Assembly: GCA_026003335.1 (NCBI GenBank)
Contig: BPHB01000001.1
Span: 1,324,591-1,388,590, forward strand
From: Chitinophagales bacterium
Lineage (GTDB): Bacteria > Bacteroidota > Bacteroidia > Chitinophagales > CAIOSU01
DNA: 64,000 nt
Direction: 5' to 3'
Under the pieces are notes generated by a model that was given only the letters and a program-made list of their open reading frames with translations, was not told where the DNA came from and did no database searches. Shown here one piece after another: positions 1 through 11,200 of the stretch. How positions within the stretch are numbered: position 1 is the first letter of the stretch; each line of letters opens with the position of its first letter. A program made the position numbers and the translations under genes.

Positions 1-1
1 A

Positions 2-457
2 TCGGACGGCTCTATTCAGCTTCAGGTTTCCGGTGGCACTCCCCCCTATTTTTATCATTGGAATGACGGAGACAGTATCTCCATAAAAACCGGACTCGGA
101 GCTGGTAATTACGGTGTAACGGTGGAGGATTTTAATGGTTGTAGCGCAGCCGGTGTATTCACTATTTCAGATGTTATTAACTCAGTATGGACTCCGGATA
201 AGGGCACCATTCAGGTTTACAACATCCTGGCAGACAAGCAGCTTATTGTGGAGAGTAAACAAGACATAATCAAAAGCATCAGGATATATGATCTGAGCGG
301 CAGGTTGCTTATTCAAACTCCGGAAAGCCTATCACCCTCCGGTAGGATTGCTGTAGCCATACATAAACTGAGTGCGGGCAGTTATATTGTTTCAGCCGAA
401 ATGCTGCATGCAGATCATACATGGTTTATATCGGAGCGATTTGCATTGCTGCGATAA
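2..457 (+). CDS. C-terminal part of a SprB-repeat surface protein with T9SS sorting domain (5' end outside window)
   Basis: Frame 2 is open from the first base to a TAA at 455-457, so this is the 3' end of a longer gene; the first in-window ATG (122) is not the real start. Residues 1-50 are a SprB-type repeat (DGSIQLQVSGGTPPY, then W-N-D-G and G-V-T-V-E-D-F-N-G-C), the module of gliding adhesins. The last 80 residues form a type A T9SS C-terminal domain (IRIYDLSGRLL, then LSAGSYIVS, ending FALLR). The protein is therefore expected to cross the outer membrane through the type IX system and be anchored or released at the surface. It converges with the next gene (13 bp apart). The family assignment of these modules is secure; the whole-protein function cannot be judged from this fragment. 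Confidence 0.85.
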   Translation, partial: SDGSIQLQVSGGTPPYFYHWNDGDSISIKTGLGAGNYGVTVEDFNGCSAAGVFTISDVINSVWTPDKGTIQVYNILADKQLIVESKQDIIKSIRIYDLSGRLLIQTPESLSPSGRIAVAIHKLSAGSYIVSAEMLHADHTWFISERFALLR

Positions 458-469
458 ACTGTTAAGCTC

Positions 470-2611
470 TTATTTGAAATTTGCTTTCACCCGCAGACCT
501 TCCGAAGGCAACATCAGCTGGATAGAGTGTTGATTTTTGTACCCTGATAATGACCATCCGGTAAACTTTCTGCCGCTTTCCGGAACAGCCCTGAGCTCTA
601 CTGGAACACCTTGAAAGTAGATACCCTGCCAGGGATAGTTATCAGGACGTATCGTATTCACCTGTATCTTCCCGGGTCCTTCCACTTCAAGGGTGAGCAC
701 CGCAAGACCTGGTAATACAAACCGTTGGATGATATCCTGCCGGATAACGTCCGGACGTTTCTCCGCAAATTCTTTGAGCATTTTAATCTGTGAGCCCGGT
801 TCCACGAAATTCACCAGTAAGCGCCAGCGCTGGTAATCTCTCTCTTTCTCCTGGGCGATAACCTGCTGAATACTATCAATAAGATTTTGCACATGATCCG
901 GAAATAAAACCGAATTCAATAAGTCAGCAAACCGATTAATGAAATAATGGCGGAACCCGAGGTTTTCCAGCATTTCATTCCAGAAAAACAGGGTTTCGGG
1001 GGCTAATTCGGTAGTAAGGCTTGAAAAAGTAGGCTCATCATATCTGCCCCAGGAGTCTTCATCGTAGGCCAGCATTCTCCATTTGCCATCCGGTGTACGG
1101 GGACGCCAGAAGCGGATATTAACCTTATAGTCATGCGTTGCGGAATAGATTTCAAATATCCAGTAGTCTACCAGGCTCTCTTTGTCTACCATGGTAAATA
1201 TCCGCTGCACGGTGGAGTCCTGGTACACATCGTTGCGTCTGACATACTCCAGCAATTGCTGGTAATGATCTGTGCTGCCGGCAACCACCTCCAGTTCATA
1301 GCCATCCAACATATCTATGTTTTTTATGCCGTAATTATTTTTAATAAAGTCGGAACCCTTCTTTTCCATGAGATTGTATAGTCCCCAATAGGTTCCGTTG
1401 AGATAAACCACTACGGGTTGGTAAGCTTGCACATCCACTTTTGATCCCGCATTTTTGATGAGATGATACATCAATTCATTTTTAATCCGCTCACCTGCTA
1501 TTTCCCTGTCGAAGCCTCCGCGGCCGGAAGTAACATCTGCACGCAAAATCAGTCCGTTGATGTTGTTTATATGTGGCTTATCCGGAAAGAAGGCATACTC
1601 AATGCGGGAAGGGCCAAATCTTTTATCTGCATCTAAGGTAAAGGAAAGCTTTGAAGAGCTGCGGCTGGTAAATCCAAAAGGTTTCATGCCCAGCATCAGA
1701 TTGAGTTGCTGTTGCCCCTGGCGGTCATAATATTCAAAGTTTACGGGCTTTTTAAAGTCGCGAAAAGGATTAGCATACAAACCACTTCGGGGATTATACA
1801 AGTCTGAAGGGCTTATGGCTATAGCTACTACGGGCAAGGCGGGCGTTTCATCAAAAAAGAAAGTTTCGGTAACCACAGGTCCTGGAAGATAATTTTCCCT
1901 AAAACAGGCAGCCCGCAATACGGTGGTTTTTTCCAGCGCAATCGGTTCCTTATACACCTGTGCCTGTCCAGGCTGAGGGCTGCTGCCGTCCATTGTGAAA
2001 TACACATCAAACCCTTCGGGGAAATCTATTTCAACCGTTATTTTTTTTATCTGGTAAAACCCACCCTTTGCCTGAATATGCGGTGCAGGACATCTTCGGG
2101 TAACAGGCGGATGACGAGGATTGGGCGCAAGAGGAGAAGGTGCCTGACAATAACTCCATGTGTTGTCTTCCAGGCGACAGTAAGAAAAGTCAGGATACTG
2201 CGGAGGAAAACTTACGGAGTCCACAATAGCTTTTCCATCTTTATCCAGCAAGTAAAGCGCTTCTCCGGCAGAATTCAGCTTAAAGCCGGCATGAAAGGGC
2301 CCTTGTTCTTCATCATCATCAAACCAGATGACCTTAAATGCTCCAGGAGCCAACCATGTAGTGCCAATAGAATTTTGTGGAACCTGCCATCTGCGTGCTG
2401 AACTCAGGTCAGTACAAAAATACATTCCGGCAAGGTCAACCGGCTTAGTACCGGAATTATATATTTCTGCAAAGTCATCATACTCCAGGGAGTCATCCAT
2501 GAGAATATTGACATTGTTAGCCACAATTTCATTTATGATAATCTGAGGTAGAGCCATTGACGGGCAGAGTAGAATAAAAACGGACAGAATTCTTCGGATA
2601 GAAGCGCGCAT
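470..2611 (-). CDS. Secreted CotH-kinase-like protein with lamin-tail domain
   Basis: About 713 residues from the ATG at 2611 (MRASIRRILSV), which gives a clean signal peptide ending near ALPQ. An upstream in-frame ATG at 2626 lies inside the U-tract of the preceding gene's terminator, so 2611 is preferred. Domains in order: lamin-tail domain (starts IIINEIVANN, about 25-130), chitobiase C-terminal-like segment (VYFTMDGSSPQPG, about 200-250), CotH kinase-like domain (about 260-600; GLYNLMEKKGSDFIKNNYG and WRMLAYDEDSWGRYD, the expected kinase metal/nucleotide residues), and a C-terminal InlB-type beta repeat with G-W. CotH proteins are atypical kinases that phosphorylate secreted proteins; here kinase activity is inferred only from motifs. 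No T9SS sorting domain is visible. Neighbouring genes on both sides encode surface proteins. Confidence 0.8.
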   Translation of the reverse strand: MRASIRRILSVFILLCPSMALPQIIINEIVANNVNILMDDSLEYDDFAEIYNSGTKPVDLAGMYFCTDLSSARRWQVPQNSIGTTWLAPGAFKVIWFDDDEEQGPFHAGFKLNSAGEALYLLDKDGKAIVDSVSFPPQYPDFSYCRLEDNTWSYCQAPSPLAPNPRHPPVTRRCPAPHIQAKGGFYQIKKITVEIDFPEGFDVYFTMDGSSPQPGQAQVYKEPIALEKTTVLRAACFRENYLPGPVVTETFFFDETPALPVVAIAISPSDLYNPRSGLYANPFRDFKKPVNFEYYDRQGQQQLNLMLGMKPFGFTSRSSSKLSFTLDADKRFGPSRIEYAFFPDKPHINNINGLILRADVTSGRGGFDREIAGERIKNELMYHLIKNAGSKVDVQAYQPVVVYLNGTYWGLYNLMEKKGSDFIKNNYGIKNIDMLDGYELEVVAGSTDHYQQLLEYVRRNDVYQDSTVQRIFTMVDKESLVDYWIFEIYSATHDYKVNIRFWRPRTPDGKWRMLAYDEDSWGRYDEPTFSSLTTELAPETLFFWNEMLENLGFRHYFINRFADLLNSVLFPDHVQNLIDSIQQVIAQEKERDYQRWRLLVNFVEPGSQIKMLKEFAEKRPDVIRQDIIQRFVLPGLAVLTLEVEGPGKIQVNTIRPDNYPWQGIYFQGVPVELRAVPESGRKFTGWSLSGYKNQHSIQLMLPSEGLRVKANFK

Positions 2612-2660
2612 GTGTATTAAAAACAAACCCCCTCCCTACATAATATATGAGAAAGGGGGT
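2611..2660 (-). terminator. Rho-independent terminator of the 800-residue surface protein gene
   Basis: A 7-bp stem (ACCCCCT at 2627-2633 with AGGGGGT at 2654-2660) with a 20-nt loop is followed in the minus direction by the U-rich run TTTGTTTTTAATA. It lies 47 bp past the stop at 2707. The U-rich run covers the upstream ATG (2626) of the CotH gene, which argues for the ATG at 2611 as that gene's start. Confidence 0.6.
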
Positions 2661-2706
2661 CTTAGAATCAAGGAGTGGCTTTAAAAAATGAGAAAAAGAC
2701 GTTTTT

Positions 2707-5109
2707 TCATTCTCTCAAATCCCTTAATACGGTCTGATCGTGTGCAATAACCGCATCCAGTTCTTTTCTTACTTGCTCCCATTGAGCAAACAATTCCGGC
2801 ATTTGGGTTTTCCAGATTTGCAAGGCTCTTTGTTTAACGGATTTTTGCTGCATGGGATCCCTTAGTTTTTGCAGATCCTGCATAGATATATCGCTTTTGT
2901 TCTGCAAAGCTGTTAATAGTTGCTTTTGCTTTTCTATCAACTCCTTTGCATAGGCTTCCCTTTCTTCCGAACTGGCAAACTTCTTCACGGCAGCATTTTT
3001 TTGCTCTTCTGCCCTCTGAAGTGCAGCAGTCAGAATTTCGGTGGAGTAATAAAAGCCTTTAAAGCCCTCGTTTCTTTGTATAATATCTACAGTGACCCCC
3101 GTGGCATCCACATTTTTAATGATCATTCTGGCTTCTCCCCCGAAAGGAGTGAGTTCAATGTACAAGTCATTGAATTCCACATCAGCAGGAATTTTCCCTG
3201 ACAGACGTGTGTCCCACGGGATATGCACCGTACTCTCATTCTCTTTTACTTTGATTGCACCGGCAATGCGCATACCGCGTAATTCAGGATTATCCACCTG
3301 ATGTACAATGTCAGGATGCACCTTTTCCACATGTCCGCGGGCAAGCATGATCCAAATTTTTCCCTGTGACGTACGTGATCCGTCAAAAGCTTCCAAGGCA
3401 TAACCCAGTATCATGCCACCCTTGTTGGCTTTCATACCCACTCCCTGGGTGCTGGAAGAAGTAATAGGATCGCCAGGCATAATGCGGCCCCCCTCCATAT
3501 TTACTTTTACTTTTACACGACCGGTGAGCGCCACCGGTTCACCTGCTTCCGGTGTGTTAAGAAAAACAGAGGGATTTTCAGATATTGCCCCCACCAGCAG
3601 CGGCTGGTAAGGTTCTGTGGTTAGCTCAAAAGCCTGAGGATTGTTTTTGGAAATAGCAACCAGATCGCCCGGCTCAGGTTTTCTGGATTTTCCGGTAACC
3701 GCAAAAAACTCGGCAAGGTCTCCCAGCAGCTGGTTGGAATTTGCATAAATGGAGCCCGAAGCACGTATTTCGCCAAAGGCTGCATAGATGGGAGCAGCAG
3801 TGCTATCAGCCCACTTGTAATCTATTCTACCACTGTAAGCCAACAGATAATCTCCATCACCGGCATGTTCTTCCAACTTTACATACCAGTTGGTTCCATT
3901 GGGATCCTGACCATCCCAGTAATGCTGATCCCACGCCCATCTTGAAATGTAATAATCATTTGAGCTATTGTAATAAAAGGTATCTAATGCACCGTTGGGA
4001 TAATAAGGGGGAAATGGGCTGACAAGGTTAAGGTTTGCATTGGACACATTCACGCTACCTATGAATTGTCCCCTCACCCGTGCTGTGAAACTAAGCGGAA
4101 ACCCTTCCGCATCGGCCATAGTAACTTTAAAATGAAAGTTGGTTATGCTTCGGCAGGCATCGGCTCCTCCGGCATTCAAAGATGGAAAATGATTCCACGT
4201 GGGAGCACCGGTGCCGAAAATCAGATAGTAATTAAACGTGCTGTCATAAGTTCCGGAAACCTGTGTATTGGGAATACACGAAGCTCCTGAAATATTTCCT
4301 ACGGTCATCCCGTCATTTACCGCTACAGAACCTCCGTAGAGCGTAGTGTCAGAATTTCTCAGAGCACCGCGGAAGTCAGCATCCCCCAGAAACAGTGCTG
4401 CATTTCCACCCTCAACCAACTTCAGCTTATTATTGATTGTATCAATGCTGGCTTTGTTTATAAAAACGGCCGCAAAACCGGCGGAATCTTTATTAAAAGC
4501 CTGCAAAGCCGGTAGAGTATCGCTTTGCGTCTCCGCTATAATGCCATAGCTGCTGTCACTTACCACCCATAATGCCGGCAGCAATCCGGAAGAAGAGTAT
4601 GCCCGGATAGCCGTTCCGTTTTGACTATATGCATAGATGGCGGAAATGGAATCAGCTTGTGTCACAGCCTTCAGGGCATGCCCGATAAGGCTTATGGCGT
4701 CAATGGCCGGCACTGTAGTATTTCCACCTTCTGCACGGATAGCAATCCCATTGGCATTGGCTTTCACGTGTAGCTTGGTTAGGGGCACGACAACTCCGAT
4801 ACCCACATTACCACTAAAAACATCATTAGTATCCGGATAAATATTAATACCATCTTTTATCCAGGCCCCTGCACCTCCGAAACCGAAGGCATTCCAGGAC
4901 GTGCTGTCACGTCCCTCAAACTTCTGTGTAGCGGGATTGAAACGAATACTACCAGGAGCCGTACCAGTGGTAAATCCGATTTTTATACCTCCCTCCACAT
5001 GCAGTTTCTCCTGTGGATTAGCTGTGCCGATACCCACATTTTGGGCATGTATCAGTCCCGTGAAAATAAAAAAGGTAATAATAAGAGTGTAAAGCTTCCT
5101 CATACACAT
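2707..5109 (-). CDS. Large secreted protein resembling a phage fibre trunk, with C-terminal coiled coil
   Basis: An 800-residue protein with a signal peptide (MRKLYTLIITFFIFTGLIHA, cleaved before QNVGIG). It begins with the NVGIGTANPQEKLHVEG motif, repeated near residue 100 (NVGIGVVVP..KLHV), typical of Bacteroidota proteins related to phage tail fibres. The middle (about 270-450) is Tyr/Asn-rich and likely beta-structured. Around residues 460-600 is a module with GDLAEFFAV, PEPGDLVAI, GRVKVKV and PGDPITSSS, often found next to S74 chaperone domains. No S74 peptidase motif is seen; the last 110 residues are charged, predicted coiled coil. Trimer formation is inferred from the family. No T9SS sorting domain is present. 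The ATG at 5103 is an equally good start. It sits between two other surface-protein genes on the same strand. Confidence 0.7.
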   Translation of the reverse strand: MCMRKLYTLIITFFIFTGLIHAQNVGIGTANPQEKLHVEGGIKIGFTTGTAPGSIRFNPATQKFEGRDSTSWNAFGFGGAGAWIKDGINIYPDTNDVFSGNVGIGVVVPLTKLHVKANANGIAIRAEGGNTTVPAIDAISLIGHALKAVTQADSISAIYAYSQNGTAIRAYSSSGLLPALWVVSDSSYGIIAETQSDTLPALQAFNKDSAGFAAVFINKASIDTINNKLKLVEGGNAALFLGDADFRGALRNSDTTLYGGSVAVNDGMTVGNISGASCIPNTQVSGTYDSTFNYYLIFGTGAPTWNHFPSLNAGGADACRSITNFHFKVTMADAEGFPLSFTARVRGQFIGSVNVSNANLNLVSPFPPYYPNGALDTFYYNSSNDYYISRWAWDQHYWDGQDPNGTNWYVKLEEHAGDGDYLLAYSGRIDYKWADSTAAPIYAAFGEIRASGSIYANSNQLLGDLAEFFAVTGKSRKPEPGDLVAISKNNPQAFELTTEPYQPLLVGAISENPSVFLNTPEAGEPVALTGRVKVKVNMEGGRIMPGDPITSSSTQGVGMKANKGGMILGYALEAFDGSRTSQGKIWIMLARGHVEKVHPDIVHQVDNPELRGMRIAGAIKVKENESTVHIPWDTRLSGKIPADVEFNDLYIELTPFGGEARMIIKNVDATGVTVDIIQRNEGFKGFYYSTEILTAALQRAEEQKNAAVKKFASSEEREAYAKELIEKQKQLLTALQNKSDISMQDLQKLRDPMQQKSVKQRALQIWKTQMPELFAQWEQVRKELDAVIAHDQTVLRDLRE

Positions 5110-5202
5110 TTACTTTATTCGTCAATAAACAAATCAGGCAATGCAATCTAATTTAGGTTATTCTGCCTGAAATATCAAATTCATCCTCTTGTATTTTAAA
5201 AT

Positions 5203-5249
5203 ACTAAATCCCCAAGCAACCCTACCTTAGAGTTACTTGGGGATTTAGT
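5203..5249 (-). terminator. Strong terminator hairpin downstream of the giant adhesin gene
   Basis: A perfect 14-bp inverted repeat (ACTAAATCCCCAAG at 5203-5216, its complement at 5236-5249, 19-nt loop) lies 32 bp past the adhesin stop codon. The minus-strand transcript continues into an A/T-rich stretch (ATTTTAAAATAC). It isolates the adhesin transcript from the next gene, which starts at 5109. Confidence 0.65.
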
Positions 5250-5280
5250 TATTCAGAATGCTAAAGAACAGCTCAGCTTA

Positions 5281-8200
5281 TTACTGCTGGGTTTGAACCA
5301 GCTTCCGCACATACACATCACCCGACTCTGTTACCAGCCTGTAGAAGTACATGCCATCGGCACGGGCGTTGGTCTTGAAGTCAAACTCATAGAGCTTGTC
5401 TTTTTCGGCAACACCCTCAAAGAGATTCTGCACTTCTTCTCCAGCTACATTGTACACCTTGAGGCTTACACGCTCTTCAGCTTTCAGTCTGAACCGGATG
5501 GTGGTGCTTTCGCTGAATGGGTTGGGTTGAGCGCTCAGTTCAAATCCGGCATCACCCATACTGGTCAGTAATTCTTCCGGCTTAGCATTGGCGCTACAGG
5601 GACCCAGTGCCCAATCACCATGTTGCAGTTTCTTGCTGACATCTTTGTTCTTCACACAGTGCTCATGAGGCGGACGTGGACCTGCCGGATCATGACACAT
5701 CAGGGTCTTGCCGATGCCACAACCGTTGTCGCAGGTAAATCCTTGAGCATCTACATAGGTTTCTATGAACAGCTCTCTGAACGATCCACCAATCAACTGG
5801 TCAGAAGCTACCGTGCAGTTGGTGGGGAGCTTGATATCCGGACGACCGGATCCTACAATTTCCACATAGGTGGTCGGTCCAAATACTCCACCCGGTAATC
5901 CGGCAGCGGATACTGTCATGGATTCACCATTATCCATATCAGTAAAGGTAGCGATGAGCGTGTTATGCAACGGATCGGCATAGAAATTCACCGTAGCATC
6001 TTCGACACTCAGGCTGTCATACAGCGTGTAGTGCACTACTAAGCTGCTGATGCCACCGTTACACAGACATTTGGGCTGTTCGGGCATGTTACAGGACTGA
6101 CCATCCTTATCAATGAAGCCGAATACGGTAAGCTGATCACCTAAGCTCACACCCTGCAGGTAGTCACTGCAGCTGGTATGCACCTGAAGATCGCACACGT
6201 CATATCCTGCAATGGTGAAGTAAGTGGTATTATTAAGCTTGGATAATCCTGCTGCGTCAGCTCTTACCACAATGGTATCGCCCGGTTGCAGATTAGAGTA
6301 TGTACCAAGCTGATAAGTATGATTGCTCTTGGCATAGGCAGTAACCGTGCCACCTGGCTCCCCAGTATAAATCAGGCCAAGGAAAGCAATACCACCGGAG
6401 CACGGACAAGGAGCACTCATACCACAAGTGTTATTCTTCGTATCCGTGAGGCCCAGCACCTTGAAGTCTCCGAAGATATGGTCTACGATATCTGCACCGT
6501 GACCATTGGCACAATCAGTGGGTATCTGCGCATAGGGACCCGGAGCATCTACAATTTCCATATAGGTGATAAAGCTGAGCTTATTACCGTTGTTTAATGT
6601 TCCGTTTACCAGCAACTGATCACCCTGCTGTACGTTGTAGAAGGTCTGGAAGACATCCATCTGTGGGAAGTTTCTTACACGTACAGTAGCACCACTGGGA
6701 CCTCTGTATTCTACCAGCATATATTTGATATGCCCGCTCGGATGACAGATGTTACATGCACCGGGAGGTACCACCGGTTCACCACAATCAGCAGAATTTG
6801 TAATCACGCCCGGGCACGAACCGATCTTCCACCCCTGAGCAAGCTTATTCGCAACATCATCTACCTTTATGCAGTAGTTCTTGTTGCTTGTATTACACAT
6901 AGACACGCGATCGAGCGCGGAGCCACAGCGTACATCTACCACATTCACCGTATGACTACCATACCCGATGCATCCGTTTGCACTGGTTACGGTGAGGTAG
7001 TAAGTAGTGGTAACCTGCGGAGCAACAATGATAGTCGGGGTAGTATCGCCTGTGCTCCACTGATAAGTGTAAGGTGGCAACGCACCTGTAACATTGGTAG
7101 TAATCTGGGCTACGTTTTCAGGATAATAGCCATATGCAACAGTCTGATCAGCACAGATACCCAGATCAAGCGGGTCGGGCTGCGTCAGCGTGATGGATGT
7201 ATCAATGGAGCACCCGTTAGCATCGGTAATGGTGACATAGTAGGTACCAGCCCAGATGTTTGTCAGGTCTTCCACATTGGCATTGAACGGTCCGCCTGTA
7301 CCCAGAGTAGTAAATACCTGGGTTGTGGTTTTCACGAAGCTATAGGAGATGGCATCCACTTCAAAGTCAGGCGAAGCATTTGACTCAATCCGCACATAGC
7401 GTGTCGGGATGGTGGTCACAAAGGTCTGATTGAAGTAGGTTTCCGTTGTGGTACTTACCGGGGCACCATTGGTTGCAAACGCCACTCCATCTGAAGATTC
7501 AGCAACTTTCATTACGGAGGTACCGGATTGTCCTGGTTTCTGTCTCCAACGAATTGTGTAGGTCGTACCCGCAGGCAATTCATCATCCAGCTCAAATACA
7601 CAACGGTCTCCGATTTGTTCCCATCGAGCACCATAATTATCAGGTGCACCTGTAACCTTTACGCTATTATAAACGTTGCATCCTACACACCCGCCATTTC
7701 CATCACTGCTGCTGCTATGGCTGCTGCTGCTGCTGCTGTTACCACCACTAAAGGGGTTGATGGCGTAGCCGCTTACCGGAGTATTGGTCACAATAGTGTC
7801 TACCACAATGATAACACTATCGGGGCCGGTCCACTGATAGGTGTAGGGCTCACACATGGCACCGCCCGTTACATCCAGATTAATGGAACCATCACTGGCA
7901 CCATAGCAGCTTACATTAAATCCACTTGAATAGGTGGGGCTGCTCAGGTCGGTTACTACAAGCGGATTAGGTTGCTGCAGGTTAAATAACAGCATTACCG
8001 TGCAGTTGTTTTGATCTTTAATTACAACACGGTAGGAGCCCGGGCCGAGGCCGGTTTGGTCTTCTGCACCAGGGGTAAGGCCTGAACCATTAGGCGTTGT
8101 CCATGTATAGGTGTATGGACCACATCCTCCGTTTACTGAGACATCAATACTGCCGTCATTAGCTCCATAGCAGGATATTTGATACCCACACTCGTATTCG

Positions 8201-11200
8201 GAAACTATCGCTGTAGCCAAGAGAGCATCCGGCTCGGTGAGCGTAATGCATCCGCTTGCTGACTGTCCATTACCGGGGTAGCCCTGTAATCTGGAGTCCG
8301 TAACCGTATAGCAGTATTGCCCAGGACCGAGACCACTGATATCTTCTGTTGTGGCGGAGAAGCCATTAGGCCCTGTCCAGGTAAAGGTATAAGGTAGGCA
8401 GGCTCCGTTTACAGTAAGGTCAATGGAACCATCATTGGCACCGTTACAGCTAATGTTGTATCCGCAGGCAAACTGGGAAGTGGTATGGGATACTACCAGC
8501 GGGGTCGGATCTACATTGACCACGAAGTTGCACACCGCAGTGTTGCCGGACGGATCAACCGCTACGTAGTTTACCGCATAAGAACCCGGATCCACATCAA
8601 ACTCATCACCCGGCAGATAATTGCTAGTAAGCGTGTAAGAGCAATTGTCAGAAGCCGTAGGTGGAGTCCAGAATACCTGCGGGTTGCAATCACTAGGATC
8701 TGCTATCACGTTAATGTCAGATGGGCAGTTATAGATAACCGGATCTTCATCATCCGTAATCAGGATAGACTGGGCACAGCTGGCCTGATTGCCACTGGTA
8801 TCTACTACAGTCCAAACCACAGTAGTAACACCTACGTCATAGGTATCCGAGGCATCACTTGTTCCGTTATAGTCATTGGTGACTGATGCAATTACACAGT
8901 TATCTCCTACTGTAGGTGCACCTACGGTGACTGCAGCCGTACACAAGCCCGGATCTGCGGTTTGTATGATATCGGCAGGGCAGGTAATCGTAGGCAGTTC
9001 ATCGTCAATAATGGTTACGGTGAAGCTACAGGTAGACACGTTGCCATGAATATCTGGCACCGTGAAAGTAACCGTAGTTGTTCCTACCGGATAGAAGCCG
9101 GACGGATCCCATTGGTCTGCGCCACCGGGATAGTCATGATAGACGTTGAGCCAGTCTAATCCGCAATTATCATCGGCAAAGGCATTCTGCGGCTCTACAT
9201 AAGCACCACATTGCCCGGCATCTGAAAATTGCGTGACATTGTCAAAGCACTGCACCACTGGCGGCTCGTCATCGGTAATGGTTACCGTAAAGAAGCACTG
9301 TGAGCTGTTGCCATGTATGTCAGTGACCGTATAGGTAACCGTGGTGGTTCCTACGATGTAGTTGGCTGAAGCATTGTTGGTGCCCGTATAATCATTGGAG
9401 TAAGATGCTACGGCACAATTATCGCTTACGGCCGGATCAGCCACGAAAATATCTGCACTGCATTCACTCGGATCAGCTGTCTGGTTAATATTGGCCGGAC
9501 AGGTGATAGCCGGTGCTTCATTGTCGGTTATGGTTATCGTAAAGGAGCACTGTGCGTTGTTGCCATGTATGTCGGTGACCGTGTAGGTAACCATGGTGGT
9601 TCCCACATTATAGTCATCGCTGGCATCACTGGTGCCATTATAGTTATTCACCACACTGGCCACAGCGCAGTTGTCACCGGTTACCGGAGACGGCACACTT
9701 ACCCCCGCTTCACATTCACCCGGATCAGCCGTTTGAACAATGTTGGCCGGACAGGTGATAGTCGGTGCTTCATTGTCGGTTATGGTTACCGTCATGCTAC
9801 AGGTAGATGTATTACCGTAAATATCCGGTACAGTAAAGGTTACCACCGTTGTACCTACAGGATAAAAGCCGTCAGCGTTATAGGTAGCTCCCGTATATGT
9901 ATTTGATATGGAATCTACATTAAATCCGCAATTATCTGAAATGGATGCTGCATCATAATTTATAGCCACATTCGCTCCACATAAGCCGGAATCCGCTGTT
10001 TGCATGACATGCGGAGGACAAATTACCACAGGAGGTTCATCATCGGTTATCACCACAGTGAAGAAGCAGTACGAAGCATTCCCATGTACATCGGTGACGG
10101 TATAACCGACAGTTGTAGTTCCTACTGAATAAGTTGCCGAAGCGTTACTGCCGCCTGTGTAGTCATTCACTACTGAGGCTACCCCGCAGTTATCATTCAC
10201 TACAGGCTCAGCAATGAAGAGGTCGGCACCACACACCGAAGGATCAGCCGTCTGAGTAATATCAGCAGGACAGGTAATGGTTGGATTTTCATGATCTTCT
10301 ACAGTAATATCCTGCTGACAACTGGACTGATGGCCATAGATATCGGTAACCGTCCATGTAATGGTAGTAGTTCCAACAGGGTAGGTGTCGCTGGCATTGT
10401 TGGTGCCATTGTAACTGTTCACCACACTGGCTACGGCACAGTTGTCTGCCGTAGTGGGACCTGCTACGGTAACTGCCGCTGAGCAGGCACCCGGATCGGA
10501 ATTGTGCACCTGGTCAGGAGCACAGGTGATAGTGGGATCTTCATCATCTGTGACTATGATGAGCTGACTACATGTGGTCGTATTTCCGTTGACATCGGTT
10601 ACTGTCCATATTACGGTAGTTGAACCTACCGGATACACATCTGATCCATCGGAGGTGTTATTGTAGCTGTTCGTCAGAGAAGCCACCCCACAGTTATCTC
10701 CTGTAGCCGGTATGGGGAAGGTTATAACGGCTTCACATACTCCGGGATCAGCCGTTTGAGTTATGGCAGACGGGCAGGTAAGGCTGGGCGCCTGGACATC
10801 ATTCACTGTAACGGTGAAGCTACAGGTATTGGTATTGCCATTCACATCCGTCACGGTATAGGTTACCGTGGTTACGCCTACCGGATAATTATCCGATGCA
10901 CCAGGGCCGCCATTGTAGTCATTGATTGCCGATGCAACGCCACAGTTATCTGATGTAGCTGGCAGACCGATTACTGCATTGGCATTACATGCATTGGCTA
11001 TGCTGTTGATATTCACATTAGCCGGGCACGTAATCTGCGGCAGTTCATTGTCCTGAATAGTGACAGTCATGCTGCAGGAGCTGGTATTGCCATGCACATC
11101 CGTCACTGTCCAAACGACTGTGGTCAAACCTAGCGGATACACATCACTTGCAGCGGAAGTGCCATTGTAGCTGTTAACCACTCCGGCCACCGCACAGTTG

